Source of the DNA: Nephrocerus scutellatus
Taxonomy: Eukaryota > Arthropoda > Insecta > Diptera > Pipunculidae
Assembly (NCBI GenBank): GCA_947095585.1
Contig: OX352761.1
Span: 107,309,890-107,373,889 of the forward strand
Length of the DNA: 64,000 nucleotides
Direction of reading: 5' to 3'
In this document: one piece after another, positions 1 through 10,476 of the stretch
Layout of the letters: each line of letters begins with the position of its first letter
Numbering within the stretch: position 1 is the stretch's first letter
Notes under the pieces: generated by a model
Databases searched by the model: none
The model's input: the letters and a program-made list of their open reading frames with translations, nothing else
What the model was told of the DNA's origin: nothing
Program-made: the position numbers and the translations under genes

Positions 1-60
1 TGTTGGCTCTTCTTTGTATTTATAAAACTTTTCTAATAAAATAAAAAAGGGGCTCGCGAC

Positions 61-427
61 TGGAGTTTACTCCTTAAGAATCAGTTTTCATATGTAACAC
101 ACGCCACGCGTCAGAGGCGTCTCAAATAACGCCATCGAAAGTCAGGTGCTCGAGTCTCATCAAATTCTAACTAATAGAAGCCGATATATACCAATTCCAC
201 TTTTCTATGGATTACACGCGCCACACAAGACGTGCGACAGGCGTCACACGCGGAATATCAAAAATACTGTGTGAGATATAGCTGCTCAGAAAATTTCAGC
301 GCTCTCTAGGCCATGTGAAAAGTCAAAAGCAAACGACTTCACTTTTTGTTAACGCTTTTGTTAAAGCTCCATTTGTTAACACTCGATTCCACTCCCCATA
401 TAATTCTTTGTGTCATTTTTTGCTATA
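61..427 (-). repeat. Dispersed CGCGTGTG-type repeat, reverse copy (family B)
   Basis: Read on the - strand, this segment carries the motifs CCTAGAGAGC and GCTGAAATTT followed by stretches of GACGC, GTGTGGCGCGTGTG and GGCGTGTG. Similar sequence recurs at 40985-41800 and 51955-52290, where it is better preserved and internally tandem with a spacing of about 145 bp. This copy is more diverged. It ends near position 66 with the sequence GTTTACTCCTTAAGAATC, which recurs inverted at 1631-1656 beyond the neighbouring mariner. There is no coding potential. The class is unknown; a non-autonomous DNA transposon or Helitron-type element is possible. Confidence 0.6.
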
Positions 428-429
428 TA

Positions 430-1628
430 CGAGGGTGGGTCAATAAGTCCCTGAAAACTAACACAAATTGTGTCGTCACCTTAAATTTATAATTTTTTTT
501 GTCAAGAATCATCTTTCAAAAGAACGCACCCAAATTTTCAGACAGATCTGTCAAATAGTTTTGTTATGGCAGCCATTTTATATAGACGCCAACGAGCATT
601 TTCGTTAAAATGGAAAAAAATGAATTTCGAGTGCTCATTGAACACTATTTTTTGCGAGAAAAACTATCACGCAAACCAAACAAAAGCTTGACAAATATTA
701 TGGGGACTCTTCACCATCGATTGGAACCATCACCACTTGGTTTACTCAATTTCGGTGCGATCGTTCAAACACAAGTGATGCCGAACGTTCTGGTCGTCCA
801 ACTGAGGTCACCACACCAGAAATGGTCGACAAAATCCAAAATCCAATAATGGATGATCGACGAGTGAAAGTGCGCGAGCTTGAAGAGGCCACAGGCTAAC
901 ATGGACATGAAAAAGCTTTCCGCAAGATGAGTGCCGCGTTTGCTGACAATCGACAACAAACGCATTCGTTTGACAACTTCAAAGGTGTGTTTGGCGATGT
1001 TCCCGAAAAATTCCACTGATTTTTTGCGCCGTTTCGTAACCTAGATTCACCACAAAACACCAGAAACCAAGGAACAGTCAAAACAATGGAATTATCCTGG
1101 TGATTCGAAGCCCGCAGAAGGCCAAGGTGGGCAAACAAGGTCATGGCAACAGTTTTTTGTGGTGCGCGCGGTGTTATTCACATCGAATACCTTGAAAAGG
1201 GTGCATACCACGCAGAGCTGCTGGGTCGATTCCAAGCCGATTTGAAGCAAAAACGGCCGCATTTGGCGAAGAAAAAGTTAGTTTTCACCAGGACAATGCC
1301 CCGGCGCACAAGTCCGCAGTCGCAATGGCAAAATTGCATGCGTTGGGCTACGAACACCTTCCTCATCCAGCTGATTTCCCAGATTTAGCCCCCTGCGACT
1401 AATTCTTGTTTCCAAACATGAAGAAATGTCTTGGAGCTAAGGGATTTGGGTCGAATGAAGACGTCATCGCTGAAACAAACGCTTATTTGGAGGGCATCAA
1501 AAAAATTGGAGAAACGTTGGATGAAGTGTATCGAGCTAAAAGGAGACTATGTTGAAAAATAAAATGTTTTTGTGCCGAAAATAGTGTTCCTTATTTCATT
1601 TTTTCAGGGACTTATTGACCCACCTTCG
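430..1628 (+). mobile_element. Mariner (DD34D) transposon with TA target sites, inactive
   Basis: The ends are inverted repeats of about 28 bp: GAGGGTGGGTCAATAAGTCC at the left and its complement, GGACTTATTGACCCACCTTC, at the right. They are flanked by TA at 428-429 and 1629-1630. The transposase starts at ATG 610 (MEKNEFRVLIEHYF, typical of mariner) and is broken by several frameshifts and stops. Recognisable pieces are the VMASVF-like strand followed by the YLEKG block near 1145-1205, the DNAPAHKS-like catalytic stretch near 1290-1320, and the HPADFPDLAPCD block near 1365-1400, which is followed by a stop. About 1.2 kb matches the usual mariner length, so the copy is complete but decayed. 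Confidence 0.92.
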
Positions 1629-1630
1629 TA

Positions 1631-1975
1631 TGAAAATCGATTCTTAAGGAGTAAACCCCAAAAAACCACAGAAATAATGAAAAAATTGTCATTGTCATTG
1701 AAATTTTGGACTGAAGTCTTTTTTAAATTCTCTAAATTAACTTCGAGTGTCCGTGACTGGCTGGCTGATAGAATTTTGTGATAAATTTTTAACCCACTTC
1801 CTAAGCCCCGATTTTCTTCAAACTTTGCACACATATGTCTATCCGATGACAACACTTTCTATTAAAATTTGGGGCCCTTCAGGTCTCAGGATCCGGGGGC
1901 TCCCATACAAGTATTTTACAAAATTTACCCGATTTTATACACATGTGTATCTAACATGGGTTGTTTTTTAACATT
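1631..1975 (-). repeat. Dispersed GGGCCC-type repeat, reverse copy (family A)
   Basis: On the - strand this contains GTATGGGAGCCC, then a GGGCCC block, then AATCGGGGCTTAGGAAGTGG and GTTAAAAATTTATC. The same order occurs at 22175-22480, 28148-28310, 37795-38180 and, partly, 48741-48870. It ends at 1631 with TGAAAATCGATTCTTAAGG, directly against the TA of the mariner. No ORF is supported. It is a dispersed non-coding repeat of unknown class. Confidence 0.65.
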
Positions 1976-3129
1976 ACAGTACTGCGTCCGGCGAATGCGT
2001 GTGGTCCACCGTTGCAGTAACCACCACAACAAATTCAAAAACAATTTTTAAACCTAAATCTAATTTTTGAATCCAAAAAAATTGCAAAAAAAGAAATCTC
2101 GCCATGAAATCAGAGCTGCAGGATATTTTTCCAATAAAAAAAATGACTGCTTGTCAGCATGGGATTTTGTGTAAATATTAAATTGGCAACAATCAAAAAA
2201 GAAAAGAAAAAAGACGGTATCGGATATGGCAAAAAGAACTAGGTCCCTCGTATATCTCGAACTGACTCATTCTCATCCTCATCGTTATGCGCACCACATG
2301 CTGTGCTCTAAATTATCACTGACCCAAAACGATCAGCGTCGGTCGTCCTGCACTGACGTTGCACCACCAAAAACCAAAATATTCAACAAATTGGAATACA
2401 TTTTTTGGGAAAAGCAAAAAAAAAAAATGAATTCTGTCGGGCTCTTCCACGGTTTTTACCGTCTGGTGAACTCAATTTGCGACATATGGGAGGAGTAGCC
2501 ACTGCGCTCGAAAATTCACTTCAATTGATTTTTTTCTCTCCTCCCTCTTCTTCGAATTTATTGTTTCTGTTTGAATTTTTATTCATTTATTTAATTTTGA
2601 ATTTTTATTGTCAACCTACGTCAGTGTGGCTGGGCTGGGCAGGGATCGATCGATCGGTCGTTCGTCTGGCATCACGGTACAGTAAAGAAATTTCACAGCG
2701 ACGAGATGGGCGGCCATGTCCAATCAGTGCCGTTTCCCGGTCGATCAGATAAGCAGTTACAAAAAAAAGAAATTGTGACAACGTCGGTACAGCTGGAATA
2801 CCCCAGCCAGACAATGGGGGCGCAAAATTTATTCATAAACGATCGTTCGATCGACACAGTGGCCATCTCCTCCATATATAGACATATATCGCCATCACAA
2901 CAGCGCCTGCTGATCGCCTGCGAGTGCCTACTCGGCTCGATTTCCCCCCATTTGCGCTAATTGAAATATCTCGCTGTGCGATCACCCTATCGATCGATCG
3001 GACCCAATTTCCCCCAAATAATATCAACAATTAGCGCGTGTGTGTGTGTGTTTAGCGAAAAAGTGAAATTTTTCCCTTTGTACGCGCACTGACTCTTTTT
3101 CTTGGTCGCTGGTCCCGAGAACTCGCACA
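1976..3129. other. Low-repeat stretch with no identified gene
   Basis: I see no convincing exon here. The short ORFs lack family similarity and consensus splice sites. The sequence has clustered ATCGATCG-type palindromes (2645-2660 and 2990-3002) and a short (GT)n tract at 3041-3051. The last 80 bases, rich in GTGAAATTTTTCC-like sequence, resemble a fly 5' UTR and precede the ATG at 3130. It may be regulatory DNA. Confidence 0.35.
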
Positions 3130-3200
3130 ATGTGGGACTCCGGCGGCAGTCCGACGATCATCATCATTATCCAGCAGCCAACGAACTGGCGATCTCGTAA
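3130..3200 (+). other. Candidate first coding exon (weak)
   Basis: ATG at 3130 in the context CACAATG opens a frame (MWDSGGSPTIIIIIQQP...) whose first 20 codons are rich in G or C at third positions, as in the cv-c exons. It lies on the same strand as, and upstream of, the cv-c exon at 10477, which needs an upstream exon ending in phase 0. No good donor is visible: CTC|GTAACT at about 3198 is phase 1 and weak, and TCG|GTGCAT further on is phase 0 but also weak. The - strand coding signal nearby may explain part of the composition. Treat this as a hypothesis only. Confidence 0.15.
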
Positions 3201-3573
3201 CTATCGGAATTGTATCGCATCACGCCACAACCGAATGTTTATGCACCAAAACGGTCGGTCGGTGCATTCCGCAACCGCAAGCGAAACAATAAAAGCACAA
3301 AATTTTATCAAAGATACGGCCGCGACCTACGACGGACTGCTGGACTGTGTGTGTAACAGTTTTAATGTTTTCGGTTTTCTGACTTCTTCCTCCTGTTCGC
3401 CTGTCAATTAAACGGTAATCACTTGGAGCGGATTCGAGCGGATTGATGCGCAGCAGTTTGGCGGACAAAGGATATAATAATACCACTTTCACTTGACGGC
3501 CTTGAATTTGTTCATCGAAACCGCACTCATACACACACAGGCTGCTGCTGAGATTATCGCTAACACCACTCAC

Positions 3574-4145
3574 CTGTACACGCCATCCACATACGAGTCC
3601 CGCGGGCAATTTGCATTGCAGTACATCGCCCAGAATTTCTGCGGCGAAATGAATAATTGTTGTTCTTGGTTTCTGGATGATGATGCCAATGACGATGAAG
3701 ACCCCTCCACCTCAGTCTGATGGGGCGGTGGAAATGCATTTGTTGTTGTTGCTCTGAAAATCTCACGTTGTTCATTGCCAATGGAAAAGTTTTTCTCTTT
3801 CTCTTCACGATCGCCTCTGCTCCTACTCCGACGAAGACGATTGCCGCTCACGACAAGGTCAAGAGCGTTACTGCTGCTGATGGTCGTATCGCTAGCACGA
3901 TCGCTGTAGAAGTCAGTCATGGTCATCGGCGTCTTCATCGTAGTAGTCATCGGTGGATCCCCGTCCAACAATATCGGCGAGTTCAATGCGAAATCAATCG
4001 CCGCCGCCGCCGCCGCTGGCAACTCTTCACTTTTTTTCTCCTTGCTGGCGGCCGCGCTGGCGATAAGCGATTTTGAAAATGATAACACTTCCACACTGGA
4101 ACAGATTGCCAGTGAGATTAGAATGTGGTACGGCATCCGAAGCAT
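3574..4145 (-). CDS. Unidentified secreted protein precursor, first coding exon
   Basis: From ATG at 4145 the - strand reads 190 codons plus two bases, then meets the consensus donor TACAG|GTGAGTGG, with GT at 3573-3572. The N-terminus (MLRMPYHILISLAICSSVEV) is a hydrophobic signal peptide of about 20-25 residues. It is followed by an Ala-rich stretch (44-49), Thr/Met- and Ser-rich linkers, a basic cluster RLRRSRSR at 103-110 that could be a proprotein-cleavage site, and a conserved-looking end with Trp172, Cys176 and Cys180 (FWAMYCNANCPRDSYVDGVY). Third positions near the end are mostly G or C, supporting real coding. A TATA box and initiator lie just upstream. I do not recognise the family; a secreted peptide or small extracellular protein is likely. 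The remaining exons lie towards lower coordinates or outside the window. A frame at 3540-3400 (CVYECGFDEQ...) is in phase, but the implied intron would be only 26-32 nt, so I did not join it. Confidence 0.65.
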
Positions 4146-4197
4146 TGCTTGGATCGTCGTCGCGGCGAACGCTCGTGATACACTTACTGTTGTGAAC

Positions 4198-4235
4198 AAA
4201 TGAAACCGACGTGATGGAAGTGCTTTGCTTTTATA
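4198..4235 (-). promoter_or_regulatory. TATA box and initiator of the secreted-precursor gene
   Basis: On the - strand, TATAAAA occupies 4235-4229 and the insect initiator TCATTT occupies 4203-4198. The initiator A (4201) is 34 bases from the first T of the TATA box, close to the usual spacing. This predicts a 5' UTR of about 56 nt before ATG 4145. Core-promoter consensus is established knowledge; use of this site is inference. Confidence 0.6.
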
Positions 4236-4285
4236 GTGCCAAGTCGGTCATTTCGCAATTTCACTCAAAGTTGTATACTTTCCCC

Positions 4286-4732
4286 CTATCGTGGAAGGGA
4301 TGGGTCCTGTGCCATGGGATTTTCCTTGCCTAGAGTCGTTGAGGTGTCCTGTTTGTATTGTCTCGCAATGCGTGAAATTAAATAATTCAATATGAGAATG
4401 TTACCATACTTGAACCGCACAAGGACTCCGTTCTCGGAATGGGATTGATCATCGAGAAGTTTGTGTGTGTGTCCTGTCGGATAAGAGGGAATCCCAGGAG
4501 AAATCATTTTCCAAACAATTTTGATATTAATATTTGTTTTGCTTTGTACTGAGCGGAGCATCGGAGCGGAGCGTACCGATTGATTTAATAACATTTGTAA
4601 TCGTTTAAAGCGCAAGGTGTTCTCTGGTGTAGGATGGAGCGACTTATTGCCATATGTACTCCTACAAGTGGGAATGGTTACAAAACATTGAAAATTACAA
4701 ATTTTTCCATTAATTTTTTTTCTTAACGCCAT
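4286..4732 (-). CDS. Hypothetical 148-codon open frame
   Basis: An uninterrupted ATG-to-stop frame of 148 codons starting MALRKKINGKICNF. I recognise no domain, signal peptide or membrane segment. It lies between the promoter of the secreted-precursor gene and a LINE fragment, in AT-richer sequence than the real exons, and its third positions show no G/C bias. It could be a fragment of an unrecognised transposon, or chance. The conserved-gene hypothesis is weak. Confidence 0.15.
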   Translation of the reverse strand: MALRKKINGKICNFQCFVTIPTCRSTYGNKSLHPTPENTLRFKRLQMLLNQSVRSAPMLRSVQSKTNINIKIVWKMISPGIPSYPTGHTHKLLDDQSHSENGVLVRFKYGNILILNYLISRIARQYKQDTSTTLGKENPMAQDPSLPR

Positions 4733-4944
4733 ATTGATACTTTCGGTATCCCAATGGAATATCTTAAGTCAACATTGCTTGTTACAATAACCAAACATTG
4801 GCTGATGTATGTACAAAAAAAGAAGACTACGAGTATTTATTACTCCTTGACATCTAAAGGGTTGTCCAAAGTTAACGTCTGTATTTTCAATTGGAATAAA
4901 CCAAAAACTATATTGCAGATATTTAATTGTTTTTTTTTAAAGGA

Positions 4945-6266
4945 AATTAAATGCAATCAGTGCTCTCAACAAGGTAACTTGCTGGGCAGATCGCTGTGGT
5001 TTACGGGTAAATCCTCAAAAAACTGAGCTTGTCCTGTTCACCAGGAAATTTAAACTCCCACATAATAACCCTCCTATAATAGGTATAAGCATAACATTCT
5101 CTAATAAGGCCAAATAATTGGGTCTCATTGTGGACAGAAAGCGAAACCAAACATACAAGAAAGAGTTCGTGAAGCCACAGTGACACCCTTTTCATGCAAT
5201 AAAGCCATTGGTAGCAGATAGGGTCTTCAACCCAAAATAACTCATTGGCTGTATACAGCGGTAGTAAGACCTACTCCTCTACACGGTGTGACTGTATGGT
5301 AGACTGCCTTAAATATGAAAGTAAACTTTGACAAATTAAGCAAAGTCCAAAGATCAGCTAGTCTGTGTATGAGCGAAGCACTTAGTACAACCCCCTCCGC
5401 CACACTGGACCTTCTGTTCGACCTTACACCCCTTGACATTTTCAGCAGGCAAGTAGTTGCTAGCTCGGCTATTCGCCTTAATGCTTTCTCCCAGTGGACT
5501 AGAGATGAAATCGGTTACTCCTCTATCCTGAGCTTGGTCAGGATCCCAGACAATATAGACTACACCATTCCGCAACTCCATTTCAAAAAAAACTTTCCAG
5601 GTAACCTTGCCCTCCAGATCATTCTGGATAGAAGACGCTTAACTGGAAGATGGACATATTCATTCAAACACGGGTCAAAAACTGATGACCGAAGTTTGCG
5701 GATGTGTTTTCTTAAAAAAGCTAAATCTTAGCCTCTCTTTCCGTCTTCCAATTAATGCATACCAATCGCTAAATACGAACTCTTGTTAAAGCGGGATGCT
5801 AATTTTAGCTGGTCAAATGGTACAACTGTCATAGCGACAACACAGATCTGACCCAAGCTGGATCGCTCCAAGTGTCTGATCTCTCAAAAAAGATCGAACA
5901 TCGATGCTGTTGTAGGTGTCATCACTGGACACTGTCTAATAGGCAAGCATGCAGCAAGACTTGGAGTCTTTTGATATGATTTCTGCAGAAGCTGCATGGA
6001 TGAGCAGAAGGAGGAAACTATTATCCATCTTCTCCGTACTTGTCCAGCCCTCTCGCAAAAACGTAAACGCTATATGGGAGCTTTCTTCTACAACTACACT
6101 AATGATCTGATCAACATTGATATGAGCAATCTCCTACGCTTTATACGAAGTTCATCGAGTAGGTGGAACATTTTTTCCTGATCTGTGTAGTATCACAATC
6201 AACCATTGCTGGTCTAAGTGTGTTCGGTTTTCACTGACAGCCACCTTAACCTAACCTAACCTAATC
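4945..6266 (+). mobile_element. LOA-like non-LTR retrotransposon, 3' part, decayed
   Basis: Frames read the reverse-transcriptase tail (CGLRVNPQKTELVLFTRKFK, then LGLIVDRK at about 5120), the KVQRSASLC... LTPLDIFSRQVVASSAIRL block (5340-5480), a GSKTDD RNase H start near 5670, ITGHCLIGKHAARLGV near 5925, and a CRSCMDEQKEETIIHLLRTC zinc-knuckle-like C-terminus (5985-6035). Stops and deletions break it. It ends in short AACCTA repeats (6246-6264), a plausible 3' tail. Block order matches LOA/I-type ORF2. It is 5' truncated and not functional. Confidence 0.8.
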
Positions 6267-7045
6267 AATATTTGAATAAAATTAATTCATTTCGATTAAT
6301 GTATTCCCCAACATCTATTAATCTATTCCCCACCATAAGAACAAATCTGGGAGAACAAAGATTTTCAACCAATCAAGCTGCAGTAATCGTATATTTTAAA
6401 GCCATTGAGAAAATCTTTTGTAAAAGTGCTGTAATGATCTTAGGATCTGGATGAAAGAAGTGCATCGAAAGCTTAGAGATCATAATGTTGAATAATAAGA
6501 GTATTTTGTAAACTTACGATTCATCTTTCTTGGTCCAGATCGCGAACTTTTCAATCAACCCTTGTTCATTGCATGTCCGAAGGGCGAAACTGATATCCAG
6601 AGGATAAGAAATTTTTTTTTCAGCGAGCGTGTGCACATTTGTCAGTTTGTACGTTTGTACATTAATTTGTCAGTTTGCCATGTCGTATATCTCGTCTTCG
6701 ATCAGTCAGAATTTGATGGGACTACTTTTAAAAGAATTGGTTAGTGCTCAGCTTGCGATTTTTATAGAGTTAGTAGATGGGAGACTGAGAAAAATACTCA
6801 AACGCATCAATATCGATTTTTTTTTCAAGTCCAACGGTATGCAATGTTAAATGTGGTTTTTACAGTCTATTTTTAAATTTGCTTATGATCTGGAAGACTT
6901 CATTAAACATTGCATACTATTGGGCTTTTAAGATAATTCAGTGCTTAGACTGAATTACAAATTCCTATGGCGAGGTAAGAAGCTCGCCTTATTATATTAA
7001 GCAAATATAAGGGTTGAAGATCAATATTTTGTCAGTGTTTATTAG
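6267..7045. other. No identified feature
   Basis: AT-rich sequence with short unrelated ORFs only; I see no gene, RNA or clear repeat boundary. Confidence 0.4.
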
Positions 7046-7207
7046 TGTGGGCGGCGTGGCTCTAGTGGTTAGTGCTTTGGACTTCTGAGCAGGAGGTTCG
7101 ATGTTCGAATTCCAGAAAAGTACTTTTCACGGTACCATCTCTCGCGAATGTCTGATAAAGATCCAAGATCTCAACTCGCCTTCTGCATAAATAGTAGGTC
7201 CCTTCCA
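7046..7207 (+). mobile_element. tRNA-derived SINE, 3'-truncated or interrupted copy
   Basis: It begins TGGGCGGCGTGGCTCTAGTGG, with an A-box-like GTGGCTCTAGTGG and a decayed B box (GTTCGAATTCC). It then shares CTTTTCACGG and TAGGTCCCTTCCATT with the copy at 7556-7815. It stops where the mariner terminal sequence CTACGAGGGTGGC begins, so it was cut by, or joined to, that insertion. Confidence 0.65.
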
Positions 7208-8170
7208 TTACTACGAGGGTGGCTTTATATAGTTCGGGATTAGAGAACCAAAAACAAATATAGCTTTATTGTTATTTAAAATAATTTCCATTAAAAACAA
7301 CACACTTTTGCGTTCGTTTGAACCAATTTTTGAAGCACTCTTCCACTCTGACTGAGATATCTCAAAAAAATCCATTTTTAACGCATCAACCGCTGTTTCA
7401 GGTGTCGAAAAACGTTGACCTGACAATTTATTTTTTATTTGCGGGAATCAAAAGAAGTTATTGGCTCCAAAATCAGGACTATACCGCATCATTCATATGA
7501 CCAAATAATTCGATGTTTTGACCGCTCAAATATTCAGTTGCTTGTGCCGAGGTGGAGGGCGCTGTGGCTTGGTGGAAAAGCGCATGGCTACTTAGCAGGA
7601 GGTTCGAATCCCAGTAACACCAAAAGTATTTTTCACGGTGTTCCACCTCTTGCTAATGTCTAACAAACGTTTCGAGAGTGGTAACTTGTCACGGAAAGCT
7701 TCTCAATTCGCCGTTTGGATCCGGCCTTAAATTGTAGGTCCCTTCCATTTTGTGTCCAAAAATATATGTGCAACAAACAAATGACCGCAACGGTCTGTCG
7801 CGCCGAATATTATTTTTGTGCCGAGGTGGGAGAGAGCTTATTGTCGTGTTGGATAATGATCCATCGTCGGCGGTTGGTTTTCCTTATTTCGCCGAAGACT
7901 TCTGGCAAACAAACGATTGTGCACCATTCAGAATTTAAGAAATTTGTGAGTGGCCGCAGCTCGCTCGGCCAGGATTGAATTCTGTAAACCATCGATAAAC
8001 ACTGGTCCTTTATGGTGTTTCATCTCCAAAAGGTCGAAATAAATTCATCAATGCACTGTTGAAAGTTGCTCAATAATCCCACAAAAATTTTCAAGACTTT
8101 TTTTCCCGTTTTGCACTGAAATGAAATTTTGAAAGCACAATAACAATCAAAAATAGCGGCGACATAAAAA
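7208..8170 (-). mobile_element. Mariner remnant split by a SINE
   Basis: The mariner-type terminus CTACGAGGGTGGCTTTATAT at 7211-7230 faces a - strand transposase remnant. The C-terminal part is at 7211-7426 (GQRFSTPETAVDALKMDFFE...SQSEWK), as in mariner tails. The stretch TNRRRWIIIQHDN, matching the region around the second catalytic Asp, is at about 7810-7900. The two halves are separated by a complete SINE at 7556-7815. I could not see the opposite inverted repeat near 8170, so that boundary is approximate. The copy is inactive. Confidence 0.75.
7556..7815 (+). mobile_element. Complete tRNA-derived SINE with 14-bp target duplication
   Basis: This 260-bp insertion is flanked by the perfect direct repeat TTGTGCCGAGGTGG at 7542-7555 and 7816-7829. 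The head carries a degenerate A box (TGGCTTGGTGG) and a pol III B box (GGTTCGAATCC). The body contains CACCAAAAGTATTTTTCACG, TTCGCCGTTTGGATCC and GTCTGTCGCGCCGAATATT, and the tail is ATT-rich. The same head, body and tail occur at 50868-51154. SINEs of this kind depend on a partner LINE for movement; the partner is unknown. Confidence 0.9.
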
Positions 8171-9070
8171 AACGTTCTGAGTAAATATACCGTCTAAAAT
8201 ATCAGACTTTACGATAGAGACATCAGTTACCAGATGGAAGCCCTAGGGTTGCCCTATCCCGAAATTTAAAATGCTTCTCGATACTGGCAAAATGTGTTGT
8301 CCTGAAGGGCTGCCAATTGGGGCCTTTGTTGTTTAGCATTCGAAACTCATGTTTCTAGCAACTTTATTTGGTTGTGGCATAAAATTAATGGAGTTTTTAA
8401 TAGACTTTAAGGCAGATGACACAAAAACTGGAAGAACGATTTTCAACAATTGTTACTGAACCACACAACAAGGGCATGTAATGACGAACATGGGTTAAAG
8501 TTAAATACCAATACGAAAAAATAGATACAAATCTTTGGTGACCAGTAAACATCACTGTCATTCTTATAGCACTCATCCGCGATGAGATACTCTAAAGAGA
8601 TGGATTGGATTGTTAACCAAAATGCGCAATAGAAAAGGCACTAAAACTGCGGATTGCAATAGCCTGGATTGTGGTGCTATAGGAAAATTAAAAAGAAAAC
8701 TAAAAACCCATTATGGTTGTCCTTTACAACCTTTAAAGTAAAAAATACGTTTTTGTTGTCTGGCACAACGTTGAAGGGTTCAACAACATCTCCTGAGAAA
8801 AGACTTTAAATTCAGTCATTTTAAAAAAGATCTAAAACTTCCAATGAAACTAACAACCTTTTCGGGGGAGAGACTTCATCATAAAAGTCTGTGATTTTCA
8901 AAAAAGGTCCAAATTGGACTTCCTGATCTTAAATTTCAAATGCAGTGATTTTCAAAACATGCCTTCTTGTAGAATTACAACTTTTGAGTTTCAAAAAGGG
9001 TCCAAATCTTCAAGGGGAATTAACAAACCTTTTCTGAGAAACCTTTAAGCTCAAATTCTTCTTCGTCTGA
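8171..9070. other. Decayed repeat-like sequence, no gene
   Basis: 8240-8720 gives broken + frames loosely reminiscent of a LINE reverse transcriptase (GLKLNTNTKK near 8492), too weak to assign. From about 8800 to 9060, phrases like AACAACCTTTT and AAAAAGGTCCAAA(T) recur at roughly 90-bp spacing, suggesting an old tandem repeat. Confidence 0.35.
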
Positions 9071-10476
9071 TTGTCTTACTTTTAGCTCCCACGCGAAGCA
9101 CTATTTCATTCAGTATCCCACCGACAAAATAGGCCAGAGCCGCAATAATTCATCGACGCACACCAAAAAACAAGAAATTCATTCGCATTCCCACAGTTGG
9201 CAAATATGCGTACATCTCTATCTCTATCTCATGCACATACAAGTCCGATCTGTCACTTAACCTGTAAAGACCTCTCCATTCCATTAAATCAGCGCCCATT
9301 TGTTACACATCAACGAAAGCAAAAAATAGCAACAAAGAAAGATTTGAAATCTTTTTAAAAAGATGCGCTCCCAACTGCCGACCATAAATAACGCAACGCT
9401 GACGCTGGACAAATGATCGACTAAATTACTTTATATCCATCTCTCGAGAGGATGCTGTGGACGGTAACTCTAAATCCTAAATTCCCAGATAAAGAATTGG
9501 CATCCAGCTTCAGGTTTAGCTATCCAGCTCCGCTTCTGAACATTCAAGACTGAAGTCCAAGTCGGGGCCAAGTTCAAAATTTATTACCTGCTAATGGTCG
9601 GTCGATTGCATTTGTTGTCCCATTTGTTGTTGTTGTGGTAGTAGTACATACCATGGAAACGCGCCTCAACCGCACCAACAAAAAAACAACAACAACAACA
9701 ACAACAAAAAGAAAGCCGTGGGCACGATTTTAATTAAGTAATTCCCCACGTAATCCCTGGCAATTGCTCTTCTTAATCTTGTGTTGTGTTGTTGTTGTTG
9801 TTGTTATGTGGTGGAACGCTGTTGCAATTGCCTCATTGCTGCTGCTGCCTTCGTTCCTCTGTCGCTAACGCTGGTGATGATGATGAGGAACAGCCAGGCC
9901 GCTGTGGTTGTTGGACTTGATGATGCCGCCGCCATCGCAAATCTTAGCCTCTCCTGACAATCTGACATCATTATAAATTGAGACCTTGTCGAAGGTAAAA
10001 ACATTTATGTACTCGCCGTACCATACCATACCAGAGCAGATCGCAGACCCTCTTAGAGCGGCGGGACATAACTGCTGAGAATTGAATTGAAGCAACAGCC
10101 GCCGCTGTAGCTCACTAACCACTATATGTACTCGCAGACAGAGCCTGCCGACCGCCGCGCCGACTGATATGCTGACTGCCTGCTACCACACTACTCTGAA
10201 GGATGTGCCATCCGAGAGTAGTGTGTTCACACTTAGATTTATTGCACAAATTACATGTTATCATTTGTTAAAAAATTTATTTATTCGCTCCTTCGTTCGT
10301 CACACGGCGCGCAATGTCAGCGACAGGACGGACGTCGTCGCTGCCGGTTGAATCAGCATAAATTAGCGGTTGCTTATCTACACAGCCTGGCCGCACTGCG
10401 CCGCTTCTAGCGCTCAATAGACAAAACTCAGATACTAATTTCCCTCCATTTTTTGTTGTTGTTGTTTCCTTTTCAG
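9071..10476 (+). other. Low-repeat intron sequence upstream of the first visible cv-c exon
   Basis: No exon is identified. It holds CAA/GTT simple repeats (9610-9640, 9685-9712, 9783-9806) and GC-richer conserved-looking sequence at 9810-10400. A short hairpin (arms 10187-10197 and 10215-10225) is also present. The 3' end is a strong polypyrimidine tract and CAG acceptor at 10474-10476. Confidence 0.4.

Noticed and set aside
3220..3609. A 129-codon - strand frame as an independent gene
   Set aside because: Its first codons overlap the secreted-precursor exon in another frame, and its second half looks non-coding; only 3400-3550 may be of interest, and it is noted as a finding.
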